From NCBI GenBank assembly GCA_946186535.1, contig CAMHNT010000070.1:1-9805 (forward strand): a stretch of 9,805 nt of DNA. The letters run 5' to 3'. Below are positions 1 through 6,045 of this stretch, in pieces. Source of the DNA: an uncultured Clostridia bacterium (GTDB lineage Bacteria > Bacillota > Clostridia > Oscillospirales > Acutalibacteraceae). Within the stretch, counting starts at the first letter, position 1; each line of letters opens with the position of its first letter. The translations under genes and the position numbers were made by a program. The notes beneath the pieces were generated by a model. It was not told the origin of the DNA, did not search any database, and saw only the letters and a program-made list of their open reading frames with translations.

Positions 1-452
1 GTTCTGCCGCCGTGGTTTTCGAAGCCGACTATAGTGCCGAATTCCTCGCTTTCAAGAACAACGTCGCTGATGAGTCTCGTTTTTCCGACCTCGGTCTGAA
101 TGTTCAGGATCTCGAGTCCCTGAATTGTTTCCGTTTCGAGCTTGTAGTAGCTTCCGAGAAGCTGATATCCGCCGCACACCGCAACGAGAACTCCGCCGTC
201 CTCGACGTAGGAGCTGATTTCCTTTTTCATCGAGATGAGCTTGTCACGGACGAGAAGCTGTTCTCTGTCCGAGCCGCCGCCCAGGAATACGAGGTCGTAG
301 TCGGTGAAGTTGATTTTTTCGTTTCCGTAGATTGAGTCAACCTGAGTTTCGATTCCTCTCCACTCGCAGCGTTTTTTTATGACGGTGATGTTTCCGATGT
401 CTCCGTAAAGATTGAGCAGGTCGGGGTAAAGGTGAGCTATTTTCAGTTTCAT
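1..452 (-). CDS. gatD: GatD, lipid II glutamine amidotransferase subunit (partial, C-terminus beyond the window)
   Basis: The visible 150 codons begin MKLKIAHLYPDLLNLYGDIG, the characteristic opening of GatD, the class I glutaminase that supplies ammonia to MurT so that the D-glutamate of the peptidoglycan stem peptide becomes D-isoglutamine. The nucleophile elbow VAVCGGYQLLG is present with the catalytic cysteine at residue 93 (codon at 174-176), matching the Cys94 region of characterised GatD proteins. An upstream LVFLGGGSDREQ stretch and a downstream GFENHGGR motif also fit the CobB/CobQ-like amidotransferase fold. Known family members are about 240 aa, so roughly 90 residues, including the catalytic histidine, lie past the left edge. 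The start ATG overlaps the murT stop as ATGA, implying translational coupling. Acts at the cytoplasmic face of the membrane. Confidence 0.95.
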   Translation of the reverse strand, partial: MKLKIAHLYPDLLNLYGDIGNITVIKKRCEWRGIETQVDSIYGNEKINFTDYDLVFLGGGSDREQLLVRDKLISMKKEISSYVEDGGVLVAVCGGYQLLGSYYKLETETIQGLEILNIQTEVGKTRLISDVVLESEEFGTIVGFENHGGR

Positions 453-1780
453 AATTCTTCCTCCAGTTCACTCAGAATCTTTTTCGTGGAGAAAAGCAGG
501 GTGTAGTTTACGACAATATAAACTCTCTCGCCCCGGCCGTTTACCGCATTGATGATATCCTGCTTCATATCGCCTCCGACGGTGATTTTCCGTTCGTCGA
601 TATCGCAGTATTTCAGGCGGACAGCCATGTCCTTCGAGCGTATGCCCGTGGTCGTGTAGCTTGTGACGGAGCTGTCGTTAAGCTTCTCAAAGTCAACGTC
701 CCAGAGCCACGAAACGTCGTTTCCGTCAGGGTCGTTGTCGTTGATTCCGATGATGACGTCCTTCGTTCTCTTTTCGTTTATGACGTTTCCGATACTCTGG
801 TTGAAGCTTGCCGGGTTCTTTGCGAGGTTGAACACAACGAGCTTGTTCTTTATTGTGAACTCTTCCATTCTTCCGATCTGACCCTTGTATTTTTGCAGAC
901 CCTTTGCGATATCATGTTTCTCAATGCCGCAGCTGTCGCAGAACGCAAACGCCGCAAGTGCGTTGTATATATTGTAGATACCCTTGCACGGCAGGTCAAC
1001 GTGAGTGCCGCAGACATCAAAGCTTACGTAGTCGTCAACGGTGATATTCTTTCCGTCATACTGAGGAGTAGGACGTGAGAAACCGCACTTGTCACAGTGA
1101 TATTTTCCGAGCTGACCGTACTGATAGAAATCATATTTGAGCTCGTTTCCGCAGGCACGGCAGTAACGTCCCTCACGTGTTTCGTTGAGGTTTAAGCCGA
1201 GGTTTTCGGTGATTCCGTAGTAGCGTGTGTTTTTGTAGTTCGTGCCGAGTGAAGCGGTCAGAGGATCGTCGCCGTTTAAAATGAGCGTTGCGTCCTTCGC
1301 CTTGTCGAGAGCCATCTGAATGTATGAAATAGTAGTATCGATCTCACCGTAACGGTCCATCTGGTCACGGAAAAGATTTGTGATAACTATTTTTGTCGGG
1401 GTGAGATATTTAAGAATAATTCTTGCGTAAGCCTCGTCCATTTCAAGACACGCATAATCGGCTTTGACCTTGCCCGTCAGCGTGCTGTAGGAAATAAAAG
1501 CGGAAACAACGCCGGAAAGCATATTTGAGCCGACTTTGTTGCATACTATTCTATAGCCCTGATTTTCGAGAACGGTGTAGATCATATTGTTTGTTGTTGT
1601 TTTGCCGTTGGTGCCCCAGACTGCAATGATATCCTTTTCGATATCGTTCGAGAGCCGTGTCAGAATATCGGGGCAGATCTTCAGGGCGATAGTGCCGGGC
1701 ATGGAGCTTCCGTTTTTGCCGAGAAGCCTTGCGCCTGCCGAGGCGAGTTTGGCAGCCCATATGGCTAAAATTTTACGCAT
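449..1780 (-). CDS. murT: MurT, lipid II isoglutaminyl synthase (glutamine-hydrolysing) ligase subunit
   Basis: 443-aa Mur-ligase-family enzyme that uses ATP and GatD-derived ammonia to amidate the D-Glu of lipid II. Seen in the sequence: the ATP-binding loop GTNGKTTT at residues 56-63; a Mur central domain with NLFRDQMDRYGE at 135-146; an inserted four-cysteine zinc ribbon (C207, C210, C229, C232) typical of MurT rather than MurC-F; and the C-terminal DUF1727 domain with NDNDPDGNDVSWLWDVDFE around 347-365. Length is normal for the family. An in-frame ATG lies 11 codons upstream (1813), but I prefer 1780. It has GGAGG at 1788-1792 with a 7-nt spacer, MRKILAIWAAK is the usual family start, and the promoter at 1830-1858 would leave almost no leader for 1813. 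First gene of a murT-gatD operon. The pair is widespread in Gram-positive bacteria. Confidence 0.96.
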   Translation of the reverse strand: MRKILAIWAAKLASAGARLLGKNGSSMPGTIALKICPDILTRLSNDIEKDIIAVWGTNGKTTTNNMIYTVLENQGYRIVCNKVGSNMLSGVVSAFISYSTLTGKVKADYACLEMDEAYARIILKYLTPTKIVITNLFRDQMDRYGEIDTTISYIQMALDKAKDATLILNGDDPLTASLGTNYKNTRYYGITENLGLNLNETREGRYCRACGNELKYDFYQYGQLGKYHCDKCGFSRPTPQYDGKNITVDDYVSFDVCGTHVDLPCKGIYNIYNALAAFAFCDSCGIEKHDIAKGLQKYKGQIGRMEEFTIKNKLVVFNLAKNPASFNQSIGNVINEKRTKDVIIGINDNDPDGNDVSWLWDVDFEKLNDSSVTSYTTTGIRSKDMAVRLKYCDIDERKITVGGDMKQDIINAVNGRGERVYIVVNYTLLFSTKKILSELEEEL

Positions 1781-1829
1781 TTTACAACCTCCGGATTTCT
1801 TATTTCTTTCCATTTTCTTTCATTTTACT

Positions 1830-1858
1830 ATGATACCATTACTTGAGCTATTTGTCAA
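1830..1858 (-). promoter_or_regulatory. Promoter of murT-gatD
   Basis: Reading the minus strand, a perfect -35 TTGACA (1853-1858), a 17-nt spacer and a -10 TATCAT (1830-1835) preceded by TGG form a sigma-A promoter with an extended -10. Transcription would start near 1823, giving a leader of about 43 nt before the 1780 start codon. Near-consensus elements suggest constitutive expression. Confidence 0.75.
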
Positions 1859-2069
1859 AGATAATATGCAATAAAACTGTCGCTTTGGGTATGTCCGAAA
1901 ATGTAAAATAATACGAACTTTCCGGACGGGTGATAATTAAAATATTTTTTATCTGCGCATAGTTGGAGATAATACCCTTTTATGGATAGCTTGTATTTAA
2001 TGATTATTCGGAGAGGTTGGGTTTTATGAAAGTACTGACATTGATTTTTAATAAAACATACAATTATAT
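1859..2069. other. Gene-free spacer between divergent operons
   Basis: AT-rich divergent intergenic stretch between the murT promoter and the promoter of the next operon. A weak interrupted dyad, GTCCGAAA with TTTCCGGAC (about 1891-1928), is visible. I see no convincing gene or RNA here. Confidence 0.5.
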
Positions 2070-2099
2070 TTGACAAATATATACTGATTGTAGTATCAT
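2070..2099 (+). promoter_or_regulatory. Promoter of the zinc-ribbon gene/ispD/ispF operon
   Basis: TTGACA at 2070-2075 and TATCAT at 2094-2099, separated by 18 nt, form a near-consensus sigma-A promoter. The -35 region reads TTGACAAATA, the same ten bases as the murT promoter on the other strand, with the same TATCAT -10. Transcription should begin near 2106, about 55 nt before the first start codon. No other good promoter is seen before ispD. Confidence 0.7.
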
Positions 2100-2159
2100 T
2101 ATTGTATATATTTTGTGTTAAACGCTGTTTCAGTGTTTTATATCAGGGAGTTTATAAAA

Positions 2160-2642
2160 ATGAAATATTGTTCAAAGTGCAAGAAGATTGTTTTTTCGGA
2201 AGACAATAGCTGTGAGTGCGGCAAAAAGCTTTTAAAAGACAATAAAATTGATTTTAATCAGCCTGTTCAGCTTATTGCCGTTGACGAGGTGAACAAGGAT
2301 ATCGTTGAGCATACTCTTGTGAAGGAAAAAATTCCGTATTCGGAAAGGGTGGTTTCAAAGGTCATGCCTGTGCTGGGAGTCGAAAACGGGCAGCATATCT
2401 ATTATGTTCCCATCAGCTTTCTGAAAAAAGCGATCGATGCGTTAAACGGTGTTTCCGCAATGGAAAAGCCGGATTATTACGGCTCTCTTGACTTGCCGGA
2501 GGAACCCGAGTGGGAAGAGATGTCGCCTGTTAAGCGCAATGCTGTCAGAGTTTTGTCGGCGATAGGGTTCATAGTGTTGGTATTTATTTGTGTTGCAGGC
2601 GTAGACCTGATCGCAAATTTTCTTACGTCTTTTTTTAAATGA
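2160..2642 (+). CDS. Zinc-ribbon, single-pass membrane protein with DUF2007-like middle domain; function unknown
   Basis: 160 aa. The start chosen is the ATG at 2160, preceded by AGGGAG at 2145-2150; an in-frame GTG at 2115 lacks such a site and lies almost on the transcription start. Residues 1-22 form a minimal zinc-binding module (C4, C7, C18, C20). Residues about 35-96 (PVQLIAVDEV to KKAIDALNGV) have the alternating strand/helix pattern of the DUF2007 putative signal-transducing family, a weak resemblance by eye only. An acidic linker (DLPEEPEWEE, 111-120) follows, then one strongly hydrophobic helix at about 130-156, so the protein is probably tail-anchored with the zinc ribbon in the cytoplasm. 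It is the first gene of the ispD-ispF transcript, 39 nt from ispD. Whether it affects isoprenoid synthesis is not shown by the sequence. Confidence 0.75.
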   Translation: MKYCSKCKKIVFSEDNSCECGKKLLKDNKIDFNQPVQLIAVDEVNKDIVEHTLVKEKIPYSERVVSKVMPVLGVENGQHIYYVPISFLKKAIDALNGVSAMEKPDYYGSLDLPEEPEWEEMSPVKRNAVRVLSAIGFIVLVFICVAGVDLIANFLTSFFK

Positions 2643-2681
2643 TCCGGAAGAAAAGGATATTCCGCAGTATGGGGGATTTTT

Positions 2682-3383
2682 ATGTTTGAAAATAAATTTG
2701 TTTCTGCCGTAATCGTTGCGGCAGGCTTGTCGACGAGAATGAAATCGAATATCAGCAAACAGCTTCTGAAAATCGGCGACAGAACGGTTCTTGAACATAC
2801 GGTTTCCGCTTTCGGAAATTCGGGGATTGTCGATGAGGCTGTGATTGTCTGTCCGGAAAAAGATATCGAAAGCTTCAGGAAGCTTTTTTCGGATAATCCG
2901 TTCGGTATGCCGATAAAATTCACCGTCGGCGGAAGCACACGTCAGCAGTCCGTCGGAAACGGCATTGAAGAGGTTGACGGGAAGTGTGATATCATAGCGA
3001 TTCATGACGGCGCACGGCCGCTCGTCGAAAGCGAAGATATCAGGAGAGTTGTTTCCGACGCCGTGAAATTCGGTGCGGCGACGCTTGCCGTTCCGGTAAA
3101 GGATACGATTAAGCTTGTCGAAAACGAAACGGTCGAAAGCACGCCGCCGAGGGAAAAGCTTTTTGTCATTCAGACTCCGCAGGTTTTTGAAAGGAATACA
3201 TATTTAAAGGCATACAGAAAAGCCGCCGGGGACGGTCTGGATTTTACCGATGACTGTCAGCTTATCGAGTCAATCGGCGGAAAGGTTCACATTACGGTGG
3301 GCGACTATACAAATATAAAAATAACGACCGCAGAGGATACGGCGGTTGCGGAAGCATTTTTGAAATTGAGGGGGATAAAATGA
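2682..3383 (+). CDS. ispD: IspD, 2-C-methyl-D-erythritol 4-phosphate cytidylyltransferase
   Basis: 233-aa cytosolic enzyme of the MEP pathway, joining CTP and methylerythritol phosphate to give CDP-ME. Seen: the N-terminal nucleotide-binding signature VAAGLSTRMKSNISKQ (residues 12-27) with R19 and K26; the HDGARP motif at 108-113 for metal/CTP binding; PREKLFVIQTPQVF with R157; and K213 in NIKITT. R157 and K213 fall at the positions of the catalytic residues in the E. coli enzyme. Length is typical. The start ATG at 2682 follows GGGGGA at 2671-2676. The stop overlaps the ispF start as ATGA, so the two consecutive-pathway enzymes are probably made together. Confidence 0.97.
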   Translation: MFENKFVSAVIVAAGLSTRMKSNISKQLLKIGDRTVLEHTVSAFGNSGIVDEAVIVCPEKDIESFRKLFSDNPFGMPIKFTVGGSTRQQSVGNGIEEVDGKCDIIAIHDGARPLVESEDIRRVVSDAVKFGAATLAVPVKDTIKLVENETVESTPPREKLFVIQTPQVFERNTYLKAYRKAAGDGLDFTDDCQLIESIGGKVHITVGDYTNIKITTAEDTAVAEAFLKLRGIK

Positions 3384-3853
3384 GAATAGGTCACGGTTAC
3401 GACGTTCATAAGCTTGTGAGCGGAAGAAAGCTGATTATAGGCGGAGTTGATATTCCACACACATTGGGGCTGCTCGGACATTCAGACGCGGACGTTCTTG
3501 TTCATGCGGTTATGGATTCGATTTTAGGCGCAGCGGCTCTCGGTGATATCGGAAAGCTTTTTCCGGACACCGACCCGGAATTTGAGGGAGCGGACAGTCT
3601 GAAGCTCCTTTCGGAGGTTTGCAGTGCGGTAGACAGAAAGGGCTACAGAATATCAAACATCGATTCAACGGTGATAGCTCAGAAGCCAAAGCTCAGTCCT
3701 TTTATCGAACAAATGAGAAAAAACATTTCGGACACCTGTAAAATCGATATCGACAGAGTGAACGTAAAGGCAACCACCGAGGAGAAGCTCGGCTTCACGG
3801 GAAGCGAGGAGGGCATTTCCGCTCATGCCGTGTGTTTGCTTGAGGAAAAATAA
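3380..3853 (+). CDS. ispF: IspF, 2-C-methyl-D-erythritol 2,4-cyclodiphosphate synthase
   Basis: 157-aa enzyme that cyclises CDP-ME 2-phosphate to MEcPP with loss of CMP, in the MEP route to isopentenyl diphosphate. The zinc ligands D8, H10 (RIGHGYDVH) and H42 (GHSDADVLVHA) are all present, as is the C-terminal ATTEEKLGFTGSEEGI signature (about 131-146) that closes the CDP pocket. Length matches the family, whose members are homotrimers. The start overlaps the ispD stop, with a purine-rich GAGGGGG site just upstream inside ispD. IspE, the enzyme acting between IspD and IspF, is not in the window. Confidence 0.97.
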   Translation: MRIGHGYDVHKLVSGRKLIIGGVDIPHTLGLLGHSDADVLVHAVMDSILGAAALGDIGKLFPDTDPEFEGADSLKLLSEVCSAVDRKGYRISNIDSTVIAQKPKLSPFIEQMRKNISDTCKIDIDRVNVKATTEEKLGFTGSEEGISAHAVCLLEEK

Positions 3854-3854
3854 T

Positions 3855-4289
3855 ATGCTGCTGAAAAAAGGAATTACGGGATTTTTTGACAGCAGCGCTG
3901 ATGTTTTGGCTGAAAATGACTGTTCTGTTTTCAGAAAAGCCTGCTATGCAATGTGCAGCGGCAATCGGGAATTGATTGAAATTTGCAGACCTGACAATAC
4001 AAGCTATTTTTATGCGTGGTTTAAATTAAACGGAGAAAGCCTGTATGTTCTGCTGAACAAATTCTATCCGGTTACTGCGTTTACAAATAAGCTTGTTATC
4101 AATGAGAAAGTATTTGTTGATATATCGGAAAATCCGCTGTCATCTTTCGGGTATGAAACAGCCTCTGCCAAGCTTTTGAATTCTTGTTTTTCCGATACCG
4201 GGCATGAACTGTCAAAGGGCGAATTACAGCAAATTAAATATTGGAATCCTGTTTCGGTCGGAAATATTATATTCAACGAATGGGACTGA
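3855..4289 (+). CDS. Uncharacterised 144-aa protein, last gene of the isp operon
   Basis: I do not recognise this protein. The ATG at 3855 lies one base after the ispF stop (TAATATG), with GAGGAA at 3842-3847 as ribosome site, so it is almost certainly co-transcribed and perhaps translationally coupled. It has no obvious signal peptide or membrane helix and looks like a small soluble alpha/beta protein: an N-terminal GITGFFDSSADVL segment, a central strand-rich part (SYFYAWFKLNGESLYVLLNKFYPVTAF, about 50-76), and a C-terminal helix then YWNPVSVGNIIFNEWD. Four cysteines in the first 44 residues (C23, C30, C34, C44) are not in a clear metal-binding arrangement. Codon use looks like the neighbours'. 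No function can be given. Confidence 0.7.
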   Translation: MLLKKGITGFFDSSADVLAENDCSVFRKACYAMCSGNRELIEICRPDNTSYFYAWFKLNGESLYVLLNKFYPVTAFTNKLVINEKVFVDISENPLSSFGYETASAKLLNSCFSDTGHELSKGELQQIKYWNPVSVGNIIFNEWD

Positions 4290-4327
4290 CATTGTAAGGT
4301 GTTTTTTAAATCAAAATCATAAACAAA

Positions 4328-4370
4328 TAAACAGACCGAATATCTTTCGATACACGGTCTGTTGTTTGAT
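4328..4370. terminator. Bidirectional intrinsic terminator between convergent genes
   Basis: AACAGACCG (4330-4338) pairs perfectly with CGGTCTGTT (4355-4363) around a 16-nt loop. On the minus strand the stem is followed by a T-rich run (TATTTGTTTATG), a good terminator for the gene at 4418-4699. On the plus strand the tail is weaker (GTTTGATTAAGGAATTTTT) but would close the isp operon. Confidence 0.75.
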
Positions 4371-4417
4371 TAAGGAATTTTTAGATGTCAGGTTTTATTC
4401 ATCTGTCCGGGATAAGG

Positions 4418-4699
4418 TCAAATCTGTTCCATTACGGAAACATCATGCTTGACTCTATCGTGTTCCTCGGCACGCTTGCCGTTGTTCCAGTTGTCGAGTG
4501 TTCCTACGAGGTAGCCTGTGATTCTTCTGATTCTTTCGAAATCCTTCGGCTCGTAGTAATACTTTAAATCCGCATAGTCACCGTCAACGGTGATGTCGAT
4601 AGCAGTGAGCTTTTTGTCGGGGTGTTTGTCTGTGATGTATCTTACGTAAGTATTCTTTTCTTCTTCGGAGAGTGTTCCTCCGATAACATTTACCTTCAT
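4418..4699 (-). CDS. Small NrdD-like protein (C-terminal segment of anaerobic ribonucleotide reductase family)
   Basis: 93 aa with a strong ribosome site, AGGAGG at 4708-4713, 8 nt before the ATG. The C-terminal half (residues 55-86, ERIRRITGYLVGTLDNWNNGKRAEEHDRVKH) resembles the region near the end of class III (anaerobic) ribonucleoside-triphosphate reductases, where a conserved GYL..WN.GK..E.KDR-type motif occurs. The N-terminal half (MKVNVIGGTLSEEEKNTYVRYITDKHPDKKL) is not part of that motif. The protein has no cysteine and no glycyl-radical segment, so it cannot itself be a reductase. From memory, small stand-alone proteins of this kind occur in many Clostridia and are annotated by this similarity, with unknown role. 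It may bind the reductase or nucleotides, but that is inference. Single-gene unit with its own promoter and terminator. Confidence 0.7.
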   Translation of the reverse strand: MKVNVIGGTLSEEEKNTYVRYITDKHPDKKLTAIDITVDGDYADLKYYYEPKDFERIRRITGYLVGTLDNWNNGKRAEEHDRVKHDVSVMEQI

Positions 4700-4755
4700 G
4701 ATTCGTTCCTCCTGAAATTTTATTGTTTATTCATATCTGTTTACAAATTAAATGT

Positions 4756-4779
4756 TTACATTTCTGTAATTTTATTATA
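4756..4779 (-). promoter_or_regulatory. Extended -10 promoter of the NrdD-like gene with adjacent dyad
   Basis: On the minus strand TGATATAAT gives an extended -10 (TATAAT at 4774-4779), with no good -35. Just downstream, where transcription would start, lies the inverted repeat TTACA-N4-TGTAA (4756-4769). The short sequence TGTTTACA also occurs twice, at 4739-4746 and 4753-4760, in the leader. The position suits a repressor site, but no known regulator can be named. Confidence 0.45.
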
Positions 4780-4933
4780 TCATATATATATGAGTTTTCA
4801 TGTTGCATTTGACACATTTTGAAAATAAATTTTGATTTTTTTACAGGTTAGGGTTTATGTGAAGTGTTCATTTGCAATCTGAAGATTATTATCAGTGAAT
4901 GTTGTTTTTTTGGAAACAGCGTGTTTTTATTAA

Positions 4934-5165
4934 TGCGGCAACTAAATAATACAAAATTTATATTTATTTTTTTGTTGCCGCAAGGCAACAGCACCGACCG
5001 ATGCGGCAGCGGAGAACGACCGGAAAGCCCCCGCATAGTGTCCTTGATAGATAAACGATACTCTATTTACGATTATTTAATTGCCGAAGTAATAATGAAG
5101 GATAGTGAGGAGAAACCCTGACCGGGAATTCTTCCTATCCTCGGGCGATGTCTTATGTCAGGAAC
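4934..5165 (+). ncRNA. Candidate structured RNA / cis-regulatory leader upstream of the YfbR-like gene (class unknown)
   Basis: This GC-rich pocket in an AT-rich intergenic region has many complementary segments. TGCGGCAAC (4934-4942) matches GTTGCCGCA (4974-4982), with AAATAA (4944-4949) and TTATTT (4964-4969) continuing the stem. GTTGCC (4974-4979) can instead form a GCAA-tetraloop hairpin with GGCAAC (4984-4989), so the two are mutually exclusive. ATGCGG (5001-5006) pairs with CCGCAT (5031-5036). AGGATAG (5099-5105) pairs with CTATCCT (5135-5141), and CCTGAC (5117-5122) with GTCAGG (5157-5162), crossing the previous helix. The end of the last helix is about 40 nt before the downstream ATG. 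I could not match it to any riboswitch, 6S, SRP, RNase P, tmRNA or T-box consensus I know. The boundaries are approximate, and the promoter is not clear (a TTGACA lies at 4809-4814 without a good -10). Confidence 0.45.
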
Positions 5166-5201
5166 AAAGTACGGAATCGGTGTAAAAAAAGGGGTAAGGA
5201 A

Positions 5202-5792
5202 ATGAGTAGTTTTTTTTCGATGGTGTCGAGAATGAAGTATATAAACAGGTGGGGGCTTATGAATAATAAGCGAACCGAAAATCTGAGCGAGCACAGCCTT
5301 GAGGTCGCTGTCATCGCTCATTGTCTTGCGACGCTGGGGAATATCCGGCTGAACAAGAACCTTGACGCCGACCATGTTGCGGTTATGGGACTTTTTCATG
5401 ACTGCACGGAAATTATTACGGGAGATATGCCGACTCCCATAAAATATTTTAACGATGAAATAAGATCGTCATATAAGAATATCGAGCGTATTGCCGCAAA
5501 GGAGCTGACGGCGCTGCTTCCCGAGGATATGCAGGAGGTATATGAACCGCTGCTTAATGAGAAGGGAAATACGGAATACGAGACGAAGCTTCTGAAAGCC
5601 GCAGACAAAATCTCGGCGTACATAAAATGTATAGATGAAATCAGAATGGGGAATGATGAATTTATTACGGCTAAGGAAAATACAGCGAAGGCGATTGCAA
5701 AAATGGGAATCCCCGAAGCCGATATTTTTATGAAGGAGTTTGCCCCGTCTTATGGGCTGACGGTCTATGAACAGAAAATCGACGGTATCTGA
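5202..5792 (+). CDS. YfbR-like HD-domain 5'-deoxynucleotidase
   Basis: 196-aa cytosolic HD-superfamily phosphohydrolase closely resembling E. coli YfbR, which dephosphorylates deoxyribonucleoside 5'-monophosphates using a divalent metal. Seen: SRMKYINRWGLMNNKRTENLSEHS (residues 9-32) with R16 and W17 of the substrate site, metal ligands H31, H66-D67 and D135, catalytic-site E70 and D75, and the GDMPTPIKYFN motif at 74-84. All these residues sit exactly two positions earlier than in E. coli YfbR, and overall length agrees. I chose ATG 5202, preceded by AAAGGGG (5188-5194); a longer reading frame from 5148 adds a basic stretch not found in the family and runs into the predicted leader structure. 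It stands alone, with no gene close on the same strand. Likely role: dNMP turnover, balancing dNTP pools. Confidence 0.93.
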   Translation: MSSFFSMVSRMKYINRWGLMNNKRTENLSEHSLEVAVIAHCLATLGNIRLNKNLDADHVAVMGLFHDCTEIITGDMPTPIKYFNDEIRSSYKNIERIAAKELTALLPEDMQEVYEPLLNEKGNTEYETKLLKAADKISAYIKCIDEIRMGNDEFITAKENTAKAIAKMGIPEADIFMKEFAPSYGLTVYEQKIDGI

Positions 5793-6045
5793 CGGTATAT
5801 TTTTGTATCCTTAAAATGTCTGATTTTTTACATATCAATTCGTGTTTTAAAAATAATTGTGATTATTGTATTTAGTTAATTTTACCAAATTATTGGAAGA
5901 AAAAATGTTGTAATTCGATGATTAAAATTCTGAGGGAGAATTATAATTTGCAATTTAACTATTATAATATTAAATTGTAGAAATTTGCGTAAAGAAAGAC
6001 GATTGTATTTTTAAGTTGGTATAAATACTGAAAGGAATTTTGTTT
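5793..6045. promoter_or_regulatory. Intergenic region with TATAAT flanked by an inverted repeat, upstream of the LCP gene
   Basis: No gene is seen here and no clear terminator follows the YfbR-like gene. A TATAAT (5963-5968) sits at the centre of a perfect 8-bp inverted repeat, CAATTTAA (5951-5958) and TTAAATTG (5970-5977). A second small dyad, AATTCT-GAGGG-AGAATT, lies at 5926-5942. A TGGTATAAA extended -10 at 6017-6025 is also present, but it would start transcription at or inside the ribosome site (AAAGGA, 6031-6036). The 5963 box is therefore the likelier promoter, although its -35 is poor. Confidence 0.35.

Noticed and set aside
12..335. Plus-strand 107-aa reading frame
   Set aside because: It lies wholly opposite gatD, whose product is clearly recognisable, and has no ribosome site or family resemblance.
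2026..2073. 15-codon ORF starting MKVLTLIFNK with GGAGAGG upstream
   Set aside because: It lies upstream of the likely promoter at 2070-2099 and overlaps its -35, has no promoter of its own that I can see, and is too short to judge.
2442..3005. Two long minus-strand frames opposite the zinc-ribbon gene and ispD
   Set aside because: They are antisense shadows of well-supported genes with low-likelihood protein composition and no start context.
4934..5165. Assignment of the structured region to a known class (6S RNA, SRP RNA, RNase P, tmRNA, T-box, fluoride, FMN, TPP, SAM, glycine, guanidine riboswitches)
   Set aside because: None of the conserved core sequences I know for these classes is present. 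Short resemblances such as GGGCGATG or GACCGGGAA are not in the right arrangement.
5148..5201. N-terminal extension of the YfbR-like protein by 18 residues
   Set aside because: The extension is basic, absent from the family, and would start inside the predicted leader structure. The ATG at 5202 has a good ribosome site and matches the family N-terminus.
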